This document shows positions 45,700-52,577 of a DNA stretch of 64,000 nucleotides, piece by piece (positions within the stretch are counted from its first letter, which is position 1; each line of letters starts with the position of its first letter). Under the pieces are notes generated by a model that was not told where the DNA came from, ran no database searches, and saw only the letters and a program-made list of their open reading frames with translations. Location of the stretch: positions 124,001 to 188,000 of the forward strand of contig NZ_JAMQKA010000005.1 of NCBI RefSeq assembly GCF_031569985.1, written 5' to 3'. Source of the DNA: JAMQKA01 sp031569985. GTDB lineage: Bacteria > Bacteroidota > Rhodothermia > Balneolales > Balneolaceae. The position numbers and the translations under genes are program-made.

Positions 45700-46345
45700 T
45701 TATTTAGCCTCCCTGCCTCCACTTTTTTCCATATCCATTAATTGTTCTACCTCTGCCTCAAATTTCTCACGGGTTTCTTTTCAGAAGATGACTTGATGTT
45801 TTTTACGAGCTCATCGGCACTGGTTATACTGGGAGTGTTAAGCAGTTGATAACGCATACTGCCCTGTTAATCCATTTCTTAATATCCCCGATTCTTTTTA
45901 GCCATTGTTTAACTTTGGCCAGTTTATCCAAGAGAGGGGCAAAGTATCTCTCTACTCTGGCCACTAGTTGGGAAATGTCCATGCCCGTGGCTTTTTCTAT
46001 TTGATCCAGTAGTTATTCAACTTTATCCTCAAGAAGAGTTTTCAGGTTTGCTTCACCAAAAAATTGCTCCATCAGATTTCCGGCGGCATTGAATACGGAA
46101 GATTTGAGATGATCCACCATCCTGCCTATCGCAATACCAAAAAACTTCTTGGCCAGGGTTATCGATTTAGAAATCAACTTTTTCATGACCCTATCTCCAC
46201 CGGGGTCACTCTCTTTGTTCTTGAGAAGACCTGACAGTTTCTCTTTGGATTTTTCGAACAAACTCACAGTCTTGACAAAGAGATCTCCGAAGTATTTTCG
46301 CAACAAGCCGTATTTATCTCCTGACTTCAACCAGTGGCGTAACAT
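45700..46345 (-). pseudogene. decayed gene, helical protein with in-frame stop and frameshifts
   Basis: A 110-aa frame starts at 46345 (MLRHWLKSGDKYGLLRKYFG) and stops at 46013. Reading on in the same frame gives 62 coherent residues (LLDQIEKATGMDISQLVARV, YFAPLLDKLAKVKQWLKRIG) to a stop at 45824. Two further frame changes yield SITSADELVKNIKSSS and then EKFEAEVEQLMDMEKSGG, to a stop at 45700. The frame also runs back without interruption to the pentapeptide gene's stop codon. It is a helical, repeat-like relic, probably a former cargo or cargo part. Confidence 0.65.
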
Positions 46346-46396
46346 TCTTATATCGCCGGCAACAGCCCTGTACTCTGTCCTGCCTGTTTTGTGCTC

Positions 46397-46897
46397 TTAC
46401 GTTGTTTTTTTATCCGGCAGATCCAGTTTTTCGTTAAACCAGGGTCTTATTACTTCCAGCAGTTCCTCGTCCAGGCCGTCCAGGAGCTGGAAAAGCGTAA
46501 GAAAGTCCCGGATGTTTTCCATGCTGTGGGTCACGCCCAGGAAACCGTTGCAATTGAACGGGTAGCTGACGGATTCCAGGTTCGCCCCCGTAAAGTCGGC
46601 GCCGACCAGGCAGCTCTCCAGCAGATTGGCCCGAACCAGGTGGGCGTCCCTGAAATCGGCCCTTTTTAAATTGGCTTTGGTAAAATTGGAGTCCGTGAGT
46701 ATACAGTTGGTGAAGCGTGCTTTAACCAGGTTGGCTCCTTCAAACGTCGCCCCTGAAAGTATAGCCCCGCTAAAATCGCCCCCCGCTAAATCATGGCCAG
46801 AAAAATCAGTGCCGGCCAGGAATGTATCCCGTAAATCCGGGAACCGGGTCTTCCAGTCTTTGATATACTTCAGTTTCTTTTTGGTTTCAATAATCAT
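46397..46897 (-). CDS. pentapeptide-repeat protein
   Basis: This 166-aa protein has a run of A(D/N)LXX-type repeats from about residue 25 to 115: GTDFSGHDLAGGDFSGAILS, then GATFEGANLVKARFTNCILT and DSNFTKANLKRADFRDAHLV. This forms a right-handed quadrilateral beta-helix. Such proteins can shield or bind DNA gyrase or act as structural pieces; no specific role is evident. It lies 7 bp after the 171-aa gene, within the cargo operon. A short helical tail ends it, in the same frame as the relic that follows. Confidence 0.8.
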   Translation of the reverse strand: MIIETKKKLKYIKDWKTRFPDLRDTFLAGTDFSGHDLAGGDFSGAILSGATFEGANLVKARFTNCILTDSNFTKANLKRADFRDAHLVRANLLESCLVGADFTGANLESVSYPFNCNGFLGVTHSMENIRDFLTLFQLLDGLDEELLEVIRPWFNEKLDLPDKKTT

Positions 46898-46904
46898 GAT
46901 CTGT

Positions 46905-47420
46905 TTAATCTGAGGTTTCGCTCTCTCTTAAAGTAAATGTTGTTGCAACCTGCTTTTGCTTGTCAATGCCCTCGTACTTCAATTCATTGCTGAAGGAAAG
47001 CTTCATTTCCCCCTCAAGTTTGTGATTACCAATACTCGAAAGGCGAATCCATCCCTCGGCTTCATAGGCTTTAAACGTAACCACCTGGGTTCCGGACAAC
47101 AAACAGATGTCAACCTGGTCACTTGGCAATTCCAGCTTATCACCGGCTTCCGGCAGCTTAGATAAGCTGACTAGCAAAAGTTCCAGCGACCTTGTATCGG
47201 TTCTGAAGGGAGAGCCGGTCGATTGGAAATCTAATTTAAACACATGGTTCTCTCCTCTTTCGACAGAGCATTTGGGCATCTCCCCATGTTCCTGAATAAT
47301 ACGATGATCTTTAAACCACTGTCCTTTTACTCTCTGCATATTCCATTCTTCATTTGTTATTGTTCCGACCAGTAAACCGTACATAAGAGCAACTATTAAG
47401 AATTTAATGTAGTTGATCAT
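46905..47420 (-). CDS. exported hypothetical protein of the cargo cassette
   Basis: This 171-aa protein has an N-terminal hydrophobic segment (YIKFLIVALMYGLLVGTI) that acts as a signal or anchor. A beta-rich domain follows (KLDFQSTGSPFRTDTRSLEL, then EMKLSFSNELKYEGIDKQKQ). It starts 7 bp after the M35 cargo gene. Its position suggests an immunity, inhibitor or accessory role for that protease, but nothing in the sequence proves it. Confidence 0.65.
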   Translation of the reverse strand: MINYIKFLIVALMYGLLVGTITNEEWNMQRVKGQWFKDHRIIQEHGEMPKCSVERGENHVFKLDFQSTGSPFRTDTRSLELLLVSLSKLPEAGDKLELPSDQVDICLLSGTQVVTFKAYEAEGWIRLSSIGNHKLEGEMKLSFSNELKYEGIDKQKQVATTFTLRESETSD

Positions 47421-47427
47421 TTTTTAA

Positions 47428-48372
47428 TTAAAAAAGTAACGCAAAATGAGCGTAGCTATCAGCATTATTCATGGCATCTTTGGCACTTAACGAAGAATAT
47501 TCCGGCTGCCATTGGTAGGCTTTGTCATCTACGCCGGCATGGCGGTGAGCAATTTCGTGGATAATAATTGCTTTACGCATATGGGTGCTTAAACTCGTAA
47601 ACAGGTTAAAACAAATATGTACATCTCCCACCTTCCAGAATAGGAACTGCCACACGTAACCGCCCACATCAGGTTCACAATCGGTTTCACATTCAAAGTT
47701 GATACCTCGTTGCATGGCAGTCTGTATGTCCCGGAACCGTCGGTAAATCTTCATAATGTCATCTTTGTCCGTAGTGTGAAAATGAGTGCTCAGGCCGCTG
47801 GAGACTGTACTGGAAAGGGTAGGATGTGTCGTATAGGCGTTGGCCAGCGCAGCTGTAGCCCGGTTTACATGACCCAGGGAATCGTTAAATGCATTTTGAA
47901 TCTGCTGTTCCTGAGCTGTGCTGCAATCCTCAAACTGGTTGGTGGGGGTGGGTGCAGAACCGGTTTGGCGTTGAATCTGCGGTGTTTGGACTTGTTCACT
48001 TATTCCGCCTACGCCCTGTTTCATTTGTAATTGAGGAGCCCCCCTCTCTTTCATCCGTCGTTCCTCTTCCTCGCACTCCTTGCATTTCATCTGCAGCGTG
48101 TCTTCCCCATCCAGAGGCTGCATCTGCATCTCCTCTCCTTCCTCAAGAGACTGCATCTGGAGTCCTTCCTCCTCTTGGATGGGTTGCATCTGCAAAGCTT
48201 CTGCAGGACCAGCATGCAAGCGGGGATTGATAACCGGTCGATATAATTGTGCCTCGCCATTTGCAATATTTTGGTTTTGCAACAGGTTCTCCCTGCCTGC
48301 TTCTGGCTGACCGAATTCCTGTGCCCGGGAGGGGCTTGACTCTGCGGTATCTGAAGTTAAGAACCTGCTCAT
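47428..48372 (-). CDS. eCIS-type cargo: acidic repeat region plus M35 (aspzincin) metalloprotease
   Basis: This 314-aa protein has no signal peptide. Residues 59-120 hold Gln-Met/Glu repeats (LQMQPIQEEEGLQMQSLEEG) and a Cys pair (CKEC). The C-terminal domain (about 150-314) has HEIAHRHAGVDD with His272, Glu273, His276 and Asp282, then NADSYAHFALLF. This is the M35 aspzincin pattern of HExxH plus a downstream Asp. It lacks the DUF4157 domain and leader of its neighbours but shares their acidic repeats. It is probably a toxin delivered by the injection system that cleaves proteins (often at Lys in M35 relatives). An upstream lipoprotein resembles an M35 pro-domain. Confidence 0.8.
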   Translation of the reverse strand: MSRFLTSDTAESSPSRAQEFGQPEAGRENLLQNQNIANGEAQLYRPVINPRLHAGPAEALQMQPIQEEEGLQMQSLEEGEEMQMQPLDGEDTLQMKCKECEEEERRMKERGAPQLQMKQGVGGISEQVQTPQIQRQTGSAPTPTNQFEDCSTAQEQQIQNAFNDSLGHVNRATAALANAYTTHPTLSSTVSSGLSTHFHTTDKDDIMKIYRRFRDIQTAMQRGINFECETDCEPDVGGYVWQFLFWKVGDVHICFNLFTSLSTHMRKAIIIHEIAHRHAGVDDKAYQWQPEYSSLSAKDAMNNADSYAHFALLF

Positions 48373-48384
48373 TTAGCACGTTGT

Positions 48385-48930
48385 TTAATTAGAATTTTCA
48401 ACCTGGTGAGTAACGATATCAACAACTACCGGTTCACTTTTCACTGTAAAGGGATAAATATCTTCCGGTGTGTCTGCCAGGTCCTCATTAGCCTGGTAAA
48501 ATGCTGAAAGTCGGTAAGTCCCAGGTTGCGTGAGATGGTAGTAATTGAGTAAATCAAAGCTGGTAGTGATTGTTTCTCCGGGCTGCAGCCATCGATAATC
48601 CGAAGACGGGGAAAAATCTCGGTTGATATCATATTCGATGTAGTCCAGCTTTTCCGGTTGGTCAACGCGTTCCAGCTCCAGGTACAACTCTCGGGAAATG
48701 CTGTCTTCATAACCTACAGCCATACGTGTATTCACCAAGACTCTGTCATCTCCGCTGTTTTTCAGGCTGATCTCCACTTCCAGCGGTTTTTTCAACGACA
48801 CTTGGTCTGGGAACGATTGGATTGTTAATAGCAGAGTTTTTGTATCGTCCATTTTTTGCATCTTTGGTGAACTACAGTGATTGTTTAGAGCGATATTTAA
48901 TAGCAACATCACCCATTTCCAGTTTCTCAT
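48385..48930 (-). CDS. lipoprotein resembling an M35 pro-domain (possible protease inhibitor)
   Basis: This 181-aa protein has a short hydrophobic start (WVMLLLNIALNNHCSS; Cys19, poor lipobox). A beta-sandwich follows: DQVSLKKPLEVEISLKNSGD, then VLVNTRMAVGYEDSISRELY, RWLQPGETITTSFDLLNYYH and LTQPGTYRLSAFYQANED. This order (K-x-P-L-E-V-x-x-x-L-K-N, then PGE-sS-FDL-Y-L-PGTY) recalls the N-terminal domain of M35 lysine-specific metallo-endopeptidases. It is encoded 12 bp before the M35 cargo. It may block the protease in the producer. The domain match is from memory and needs a profile search. Confidence 0.6.
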   Translation of the reverse strand: MRNWKWVMLLLNIALNNHCSSPKMQKMDDTKTLLLTIQSFPDQVSLKKPLEVEISLKNSGDDRVLVNTRMAVGYEDSISRELYLELERVDQPEKLDYIEYDINRDFSPSSDYRWLQPGETITTSFDLLNYYHLTQPGTYRLSAFYQANEDLADTPEDIYPFTVKSEPVVVDIVTHQVENSN

Positions 48931-48931
48931 A

Positions 48932-50767
48932 TCACGGTTCTGCTATCGCGTTATATGCATCTAGGGTTGGCTGATGGGTTGCTTGCTCGGCAGCCGTCGC
49001 CAGTCCATGCCGCCGCCGCACCTGGTTGCGAACCTCTTCAAAGCGTGCCCAGTGGGTGCGTTGCTCAGCTACCGGCATACTGTTCCAATGTCTCAACGCC
49101 CTTCTGGCATCGCTAAAGAATCCCGCAACATTCTCTTCGGGCATATTCTCACTGATGATTTCGATTGCTTCTCCCAAAAATTCACGTACGTTCCGATTTA
49201 GGATGCCTTCTTTTCGCTGCCGCACATGCTCCAGCTCATGGGCAATGGTGTGTACAAGCGCTTCGAAACCCCGGCTAAAACCAGGTCTGCCAATCCTCAC
49301 AGTGGAAGGACCGGGTATGATACCGCCGGTGCTGGCGTTTGAGGTAGTTAGGTTGTGATCATAGCTAATATCCAGCAGCGCGTCGAACGTGCTCATATTA
49401 TAGAAATCCATAATCAGGTGGATGGCCACATTCTGTTGCATGCGCGCATCCAGATCGGCCACCATTTGCCGAAGGGTATCTTCACCGGTCATGCCATCCA
49501 CAGTGAGGCCGTGACCGTGCTGGTAATCAGCAATTCGCTCTACGGTATCCTGTCCAAAAATGCCATCCGCAGGCGTACCTACCAGTCCCTGCATCCCCCT
49601 GATCGCTTTTCCAGTGGTGTATTTCGACTGATTGTAACGAATGGCTGCCTGTTCCTCGGCTGCATTCAGGTGCGTTGGTCTGGGTCCACCGGGGGCAACG
49701 GCCGGTGCAGCAATGGCCAACTCTGTTTCAATTACGGACTTGAGAAAATCGGCGGAAAGGAATGACAGCAGACCCAGTCTTATGACGCGAAGTCCACCGG
49801 GTTCAAAGGTGGTAGTGGCCAATGTTAACAGCAGTGAGGGGTCATGCGTGATGGTGAGCGTATCGGAGAGGTCGAGGTTATGGAAGTCAACGACCAGCTG
49901 GATGGCGTGCTCATGCAGTGTCGCGGCTACCCGGTTCTGGAACATTTGTTCCAGCGTATTGGGGCCTACTTTTCCATCAACGGTAAGACCGTTTGTATTT
50001 TGGAACGTGGCGATTGCTTCTACCGTCAACGGACCCATAATGCCATCCTGGTTGCTGCCCACGATGTTTTGGATGATCATGATTGAGCGCAGGTCGTAGC
50101 GCAGGTTGTTGTAATTGATGGCCGCCTGCTCCTGTGCTGGAGTCAGCAGTCCTTGCTTGGCCACTCGTTCTCCTGCTCCGTTTTGCTGAACAACATGCGT
50201 CAACTCGTGTGCCAGCAGGTGTTTACCCTTAGAAGATTCCGGATTATACTGGCCTTGATTAAAATAAATGTCGCTGCCGTGGGTAAAAGCTTTTGCTCCC
50301 AGTTCCTCATTCATCTGCACGGCTTTACTATCTGTATGGATAGCAACATTGCTAAAATCCGAGCCCATTTTCTGTGTCATCTCTCGCTGCAAGCCGGGCG
50401 ACAGCGACTCACCAGCTCCTCGGCTGGATTGCAGCTGTTGACTGATTCCTTCAGGAGCAAATGTGCCCTGCCCGTCAGATTGCTGATTGGCTGATTTCAT
50501 CTGCAGCTCTTCTTCCTCCTCCATCGGCTGCATCTGCAATTGTTCTTCCTCATCATCCATGGCTTGCATTTGTAGTTCCTCCTCTTCCCCGGAGGATTGC
50601 ATTTGCACCATCTCCTCGTCTTCGTCTTGGGTCTGCCGCTGGACCTGTCCGTCTGGCTTGCGCATGACGGTATCAGCAACGCGGTTGGCTTCCTGCTCAT
50701 ACTTGTCGCGGGGGTTTCCGACCTTCAGTTTCGGTTGGATTATATGTTTTGACTTTGCCTTTAACAT
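48932..50767 (-). CDS. eCIS-type cargo: DUF4157 with duplicated peptidoglycan-binding module and second HExxH
   Basis: The start is taken at 50767, preceded by GGAGG; a longer frame to 50833 is less likely. The 611-aa product has the leader QPKLKVGNPRDKYEQEAN, then Gln-Met/Glu repeats (about 53-91). A DUF4157 domain (about 123-196) carries HELTHVVQQ (His187). Two tandem units follow (about 210-320 and 366-470), each a PG_binding_1-like domain plus (V/I)xDFxN. A second zinc site is AHELEHVRQR (His510). DUF4157 is a frequent eCIS cargo domain. The function may be cell-wall targeting plus proteolysis, which is inference. Confidence 0.8.
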   Translation of the reverse strand: MLKAKSKHIIQPKLKVGNPRDKYEQEANRVADTVMRKPDGQVQRQTQDEDEEMVQMQSSGEEEELQMQAMDDEEEQLQMQPMEEEEELQMKSANQQSDGQGTFAPEGISQQLQSSRGAGESLSPGLQREMTQKMGSDFSNVAIHTDSKAVQMNEELGAKAFTHGSDIYFNQGQYNPESSKGKHLLAHELTHVVQQNGAGERVAKQGLLTPAQEQAAINYNNLRYDLRSIMIIQNIVGSNQDGIMGPLTVEAIATFQNTNGLTVDGKVGPNTLEQMFQNRVAATLHEHAIQLVVDFHNLDLSDTLTITHDPSLLLTLATTTFEPGGLRVIRLGLLSFLSADFLKSVIETELAIAAPAVAPGGPRPTHLNAAEEQAAIRYNQSKYTTGKAIRGMQGLVGTPADGIFGQDTVERIADYQHGHGLTVDGMTGEDTLRQMVADLDARMQQNVAIHLIMDFYNMSTFDALLDISYDHNLTTSNASTGGIIPGPSTVRIGRPGFSRGFEALVHTIAHELEHVRQRKEGILNRNVREFLGEAIEIISENMPEENVAGFFSDARRALRHWNSMPVAEQRTHWARFEEVRNQVRRRHGLATAAEQATHQPTLDAYNAIAEP

Positions 50768-50839
50768 CGAAATTACCTCCATTAAAAGATTATCTAGGAG
50801 CTGGTAACTGCCTTGCTTCTCTTCTAACTTCATCTATAT

Positions 50840-50960
50840 CAGGTACAGGCATCGGCAACACTTTTTGCCTGCTGCTCGTACTGGTCTCCGGGCTCACCTA
50901 TTTTGAGACGCGACTTTACACTTGTTTCACTTTTTTTGATTTTACCAATCTGATATCTGC
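50840..50960 (-). pseudogene. orphan DUF4157-cargo leader remnant
   Basis: Between two cargo genes the minus strand reads SVKSRLKIGEPGDQYEQQAK and SVADACT then a stop. This repeats the leader of the neighbours (KLKVGEPGDKYEQEADRVAD). No start codon is seen and the DUF4157 domain is missing, so it is a truncated relic of a fourth leader. Confidence 0.75.
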
Positions 50961-50981
50961 TGAAAAAGACACAGGCTGATT

Positions 50982-52508
50982 TTATGGCATTCCCGTTACT
51001 CGGCTTTCATCCAGTGTTGGAACAGAAGAAACTTGGGCCCTAGCCAGTTCAGCTAGATCCTCATCAATCCAGCGAACAAACCTGAATGTGGTGTTCGTAT
51101 TTTCAATGTCCAATAACCAATGTAATATGCCACGGGAATGGGTGACCTGAGTATGCGTTATCAAGGCAAGCCGCGTGCTGCCGTCATTCATCCGCACATT
51201 AGCGGGAGTATTCCGATGGATATCAATGGTAGCACCAAAGGGGACGATTCCCGGAGATTGATCGCCGATGGCTAGAATCTGCTGTTCATATCGAGTCCAT
51301 TGTTCTTGGAACCAAGTGCTCCAGGTATTTCTGTTGTTATTGGCTAAACTTTCCCAATACTGTTGCAGATCCCTGAGTTCTTGGTCTGAAATTGTATCAC
51401 GATTGGTCTTATTTTCTCTGAGATACCGTATTTCTCGCCGGGCGGCCCTCTCCATAGCTTCCGTGATGATTACAAAAAAATTAGTGGGCTGAGTACCGGC
51501 ATATGCGCTATCGATAGCCTCATTACCTAAACTTTTTGCTGCCTCACCTATCGCATTTCCAATGTTGGTGGCCGTACTGCCGGCAAGGTTAATTCCAAAT
51601 CGTGCAAATCCACCGGCCACCACACCTCCAAAACCGGGCACGATGAGGGCCATCGTCATTGAAAAAATAGTTTTAGCGACATTTGCATCTGCTGCATTGG
51701 CCGCGGCAATAGCCTGTTCGGCCAGGGTTGCCCCAACATTATATTCGGTATGGGTAGTCCCCATTAAGTCTGAAATTTCTTCTACCATATTCCCCCGTTC
51801 GTCATCCGTCATAGGGTTGAATTGAATGATCGCCCCCGGCAACTCCTTCGCGGCAATATCTGTCTTCTTCCCTTTCTGCTGTTCAACATGGGTTAGTTCG
51901 TGAGCCAGTAAGTGTTTGCCTTGATGAGAATTAGGATTGTATTGATTATAGTTGAAATAGATGTCATTGCCATGTGTGAATGCCCGTGCTCCCAAATTTT
52001 CATTCAACTCTGCAGCCCTGCCATTAGTGTGCACCTGCACGTCACTGAAATCACTTCCCATTTTGGCAGACATCTCCTGCTGAATATTGGACTCTAAAAG
52101 AGTTCCTGAACCTTTTGAGGAGTTAATTTTTTGGGAGATTTCACCTGAAACCTCTGATGCTCCTTGGTTACCTGCCTCTGAGTTAAATTTCATTTGCAAC
52201 TCCTCTTCCTCCTCCATCAGCTGCATCTGTAACTGTTCTTCTTCCTCTTCTTCCACAGGCTGCATTTGTAGTTCTTCTTCCATGGCTTGCATCTGCACCA
52301 TTTCTTCTTCCTCTTCTTCGATGGGTTGGCGCAGAAGTTGTGGATTGGGCATCCGCATCACGCTGTCGGCCACGCGGTCGGCTTCCTGCTCGTACTTGTC
52401 GCCGGGTTCCCCGACCTTTAGACTCGGTTGCAGCAAGGATCCGTTGTCCGCGCCCAGAGAGCTGGTGTGATTGCTATTACTAGACAACATTTTGAATAAA
52501 GGGGCCAT
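50982..52508 (-). CDS. eCIS-type cargo: DUF4157 with glycine-rich helical C-terminal module
   Basis: This 508-aa protein has the leader QPSLKVGEPGDKYEQEAD (about 27-44), acidic Gln-Met repeats (about 60-107) and a DUF4157 domain (about 140-212) with HELTHVEQQ (His203). After it comes an Ala/Gly-rich hydrophobic stretch (about 262-335; SMTMALIVPGFGGVVAGGFA), which could be membrane-inserting. A helical and beta C-terminus (RGILHWLLDIENTNTTFRFV) has no recognised family. No signal peptide. By position and architecture it is another injection-system cargo. The toxin activity is unknown. Confidence 0.8.
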   Translation of the reverse strand: MAPLFKMLSSNSNHTSSLGADNGSLLQPSLKVGEPGDKYEQEADRVADSVMRMPNPQLLRQPIEEEEEEMVQMQAMEEELQMQPVEEEEEEQLQMQLMEEEEELQMKFNSEAGNQGASEVSGEISQKINSSKGSGTLLESNIQQEMSAKMGSDFSDVQVHTNGRAAELNENLGARAFTHGNDIYFNYNQYNPNSHQGKHLLAHELTHVEQQKGKKTDIAAKELPGAIIQFNPMTDDERGNMVEEISDLMGTTHTEYNVGATLAEQAIAAANAADANVAKTIFSMTMALIVPGFGGVVAGGFARFGINLAGSTATNIGNAIGEAAKSLGNEAIDSAYAGTQPTNFFVIITEAMERAARREIRYLRENKTNRDTISDQELRDLQQYWESLANNNRNTWSTWFQEQWTRYEQQILAIGDQSPGIVPFGATIDIHRNTPANVRMNDGSTRLALITHTQVTHSRGILHWLLDIENTNTTFRFVRWIDEDLAELARAQVSSVPTLDESRVTGMP

Positions 52509-52577
52509 TATGTTCAGGTTTTTCTTTTTGGTATTTATTTATATGAACTACGATCTGCCATCATATTTCAGATGTAA

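Noticed and set aside
46149..46565. 138-aa plus-strand frame over the decayed gene and pentapeptide gene
   Set aside because: Mirror of the minus-strand coding pattern; Ser-rich shadow composition.
50768..50833. Upstream start for the DUF4157/peptidoglycan-binding cargo
   Set aside because: The ATG at 50767 has a strong GGAGG upstream, and the leader motif sits close to the N-terminus as in the other cargos.
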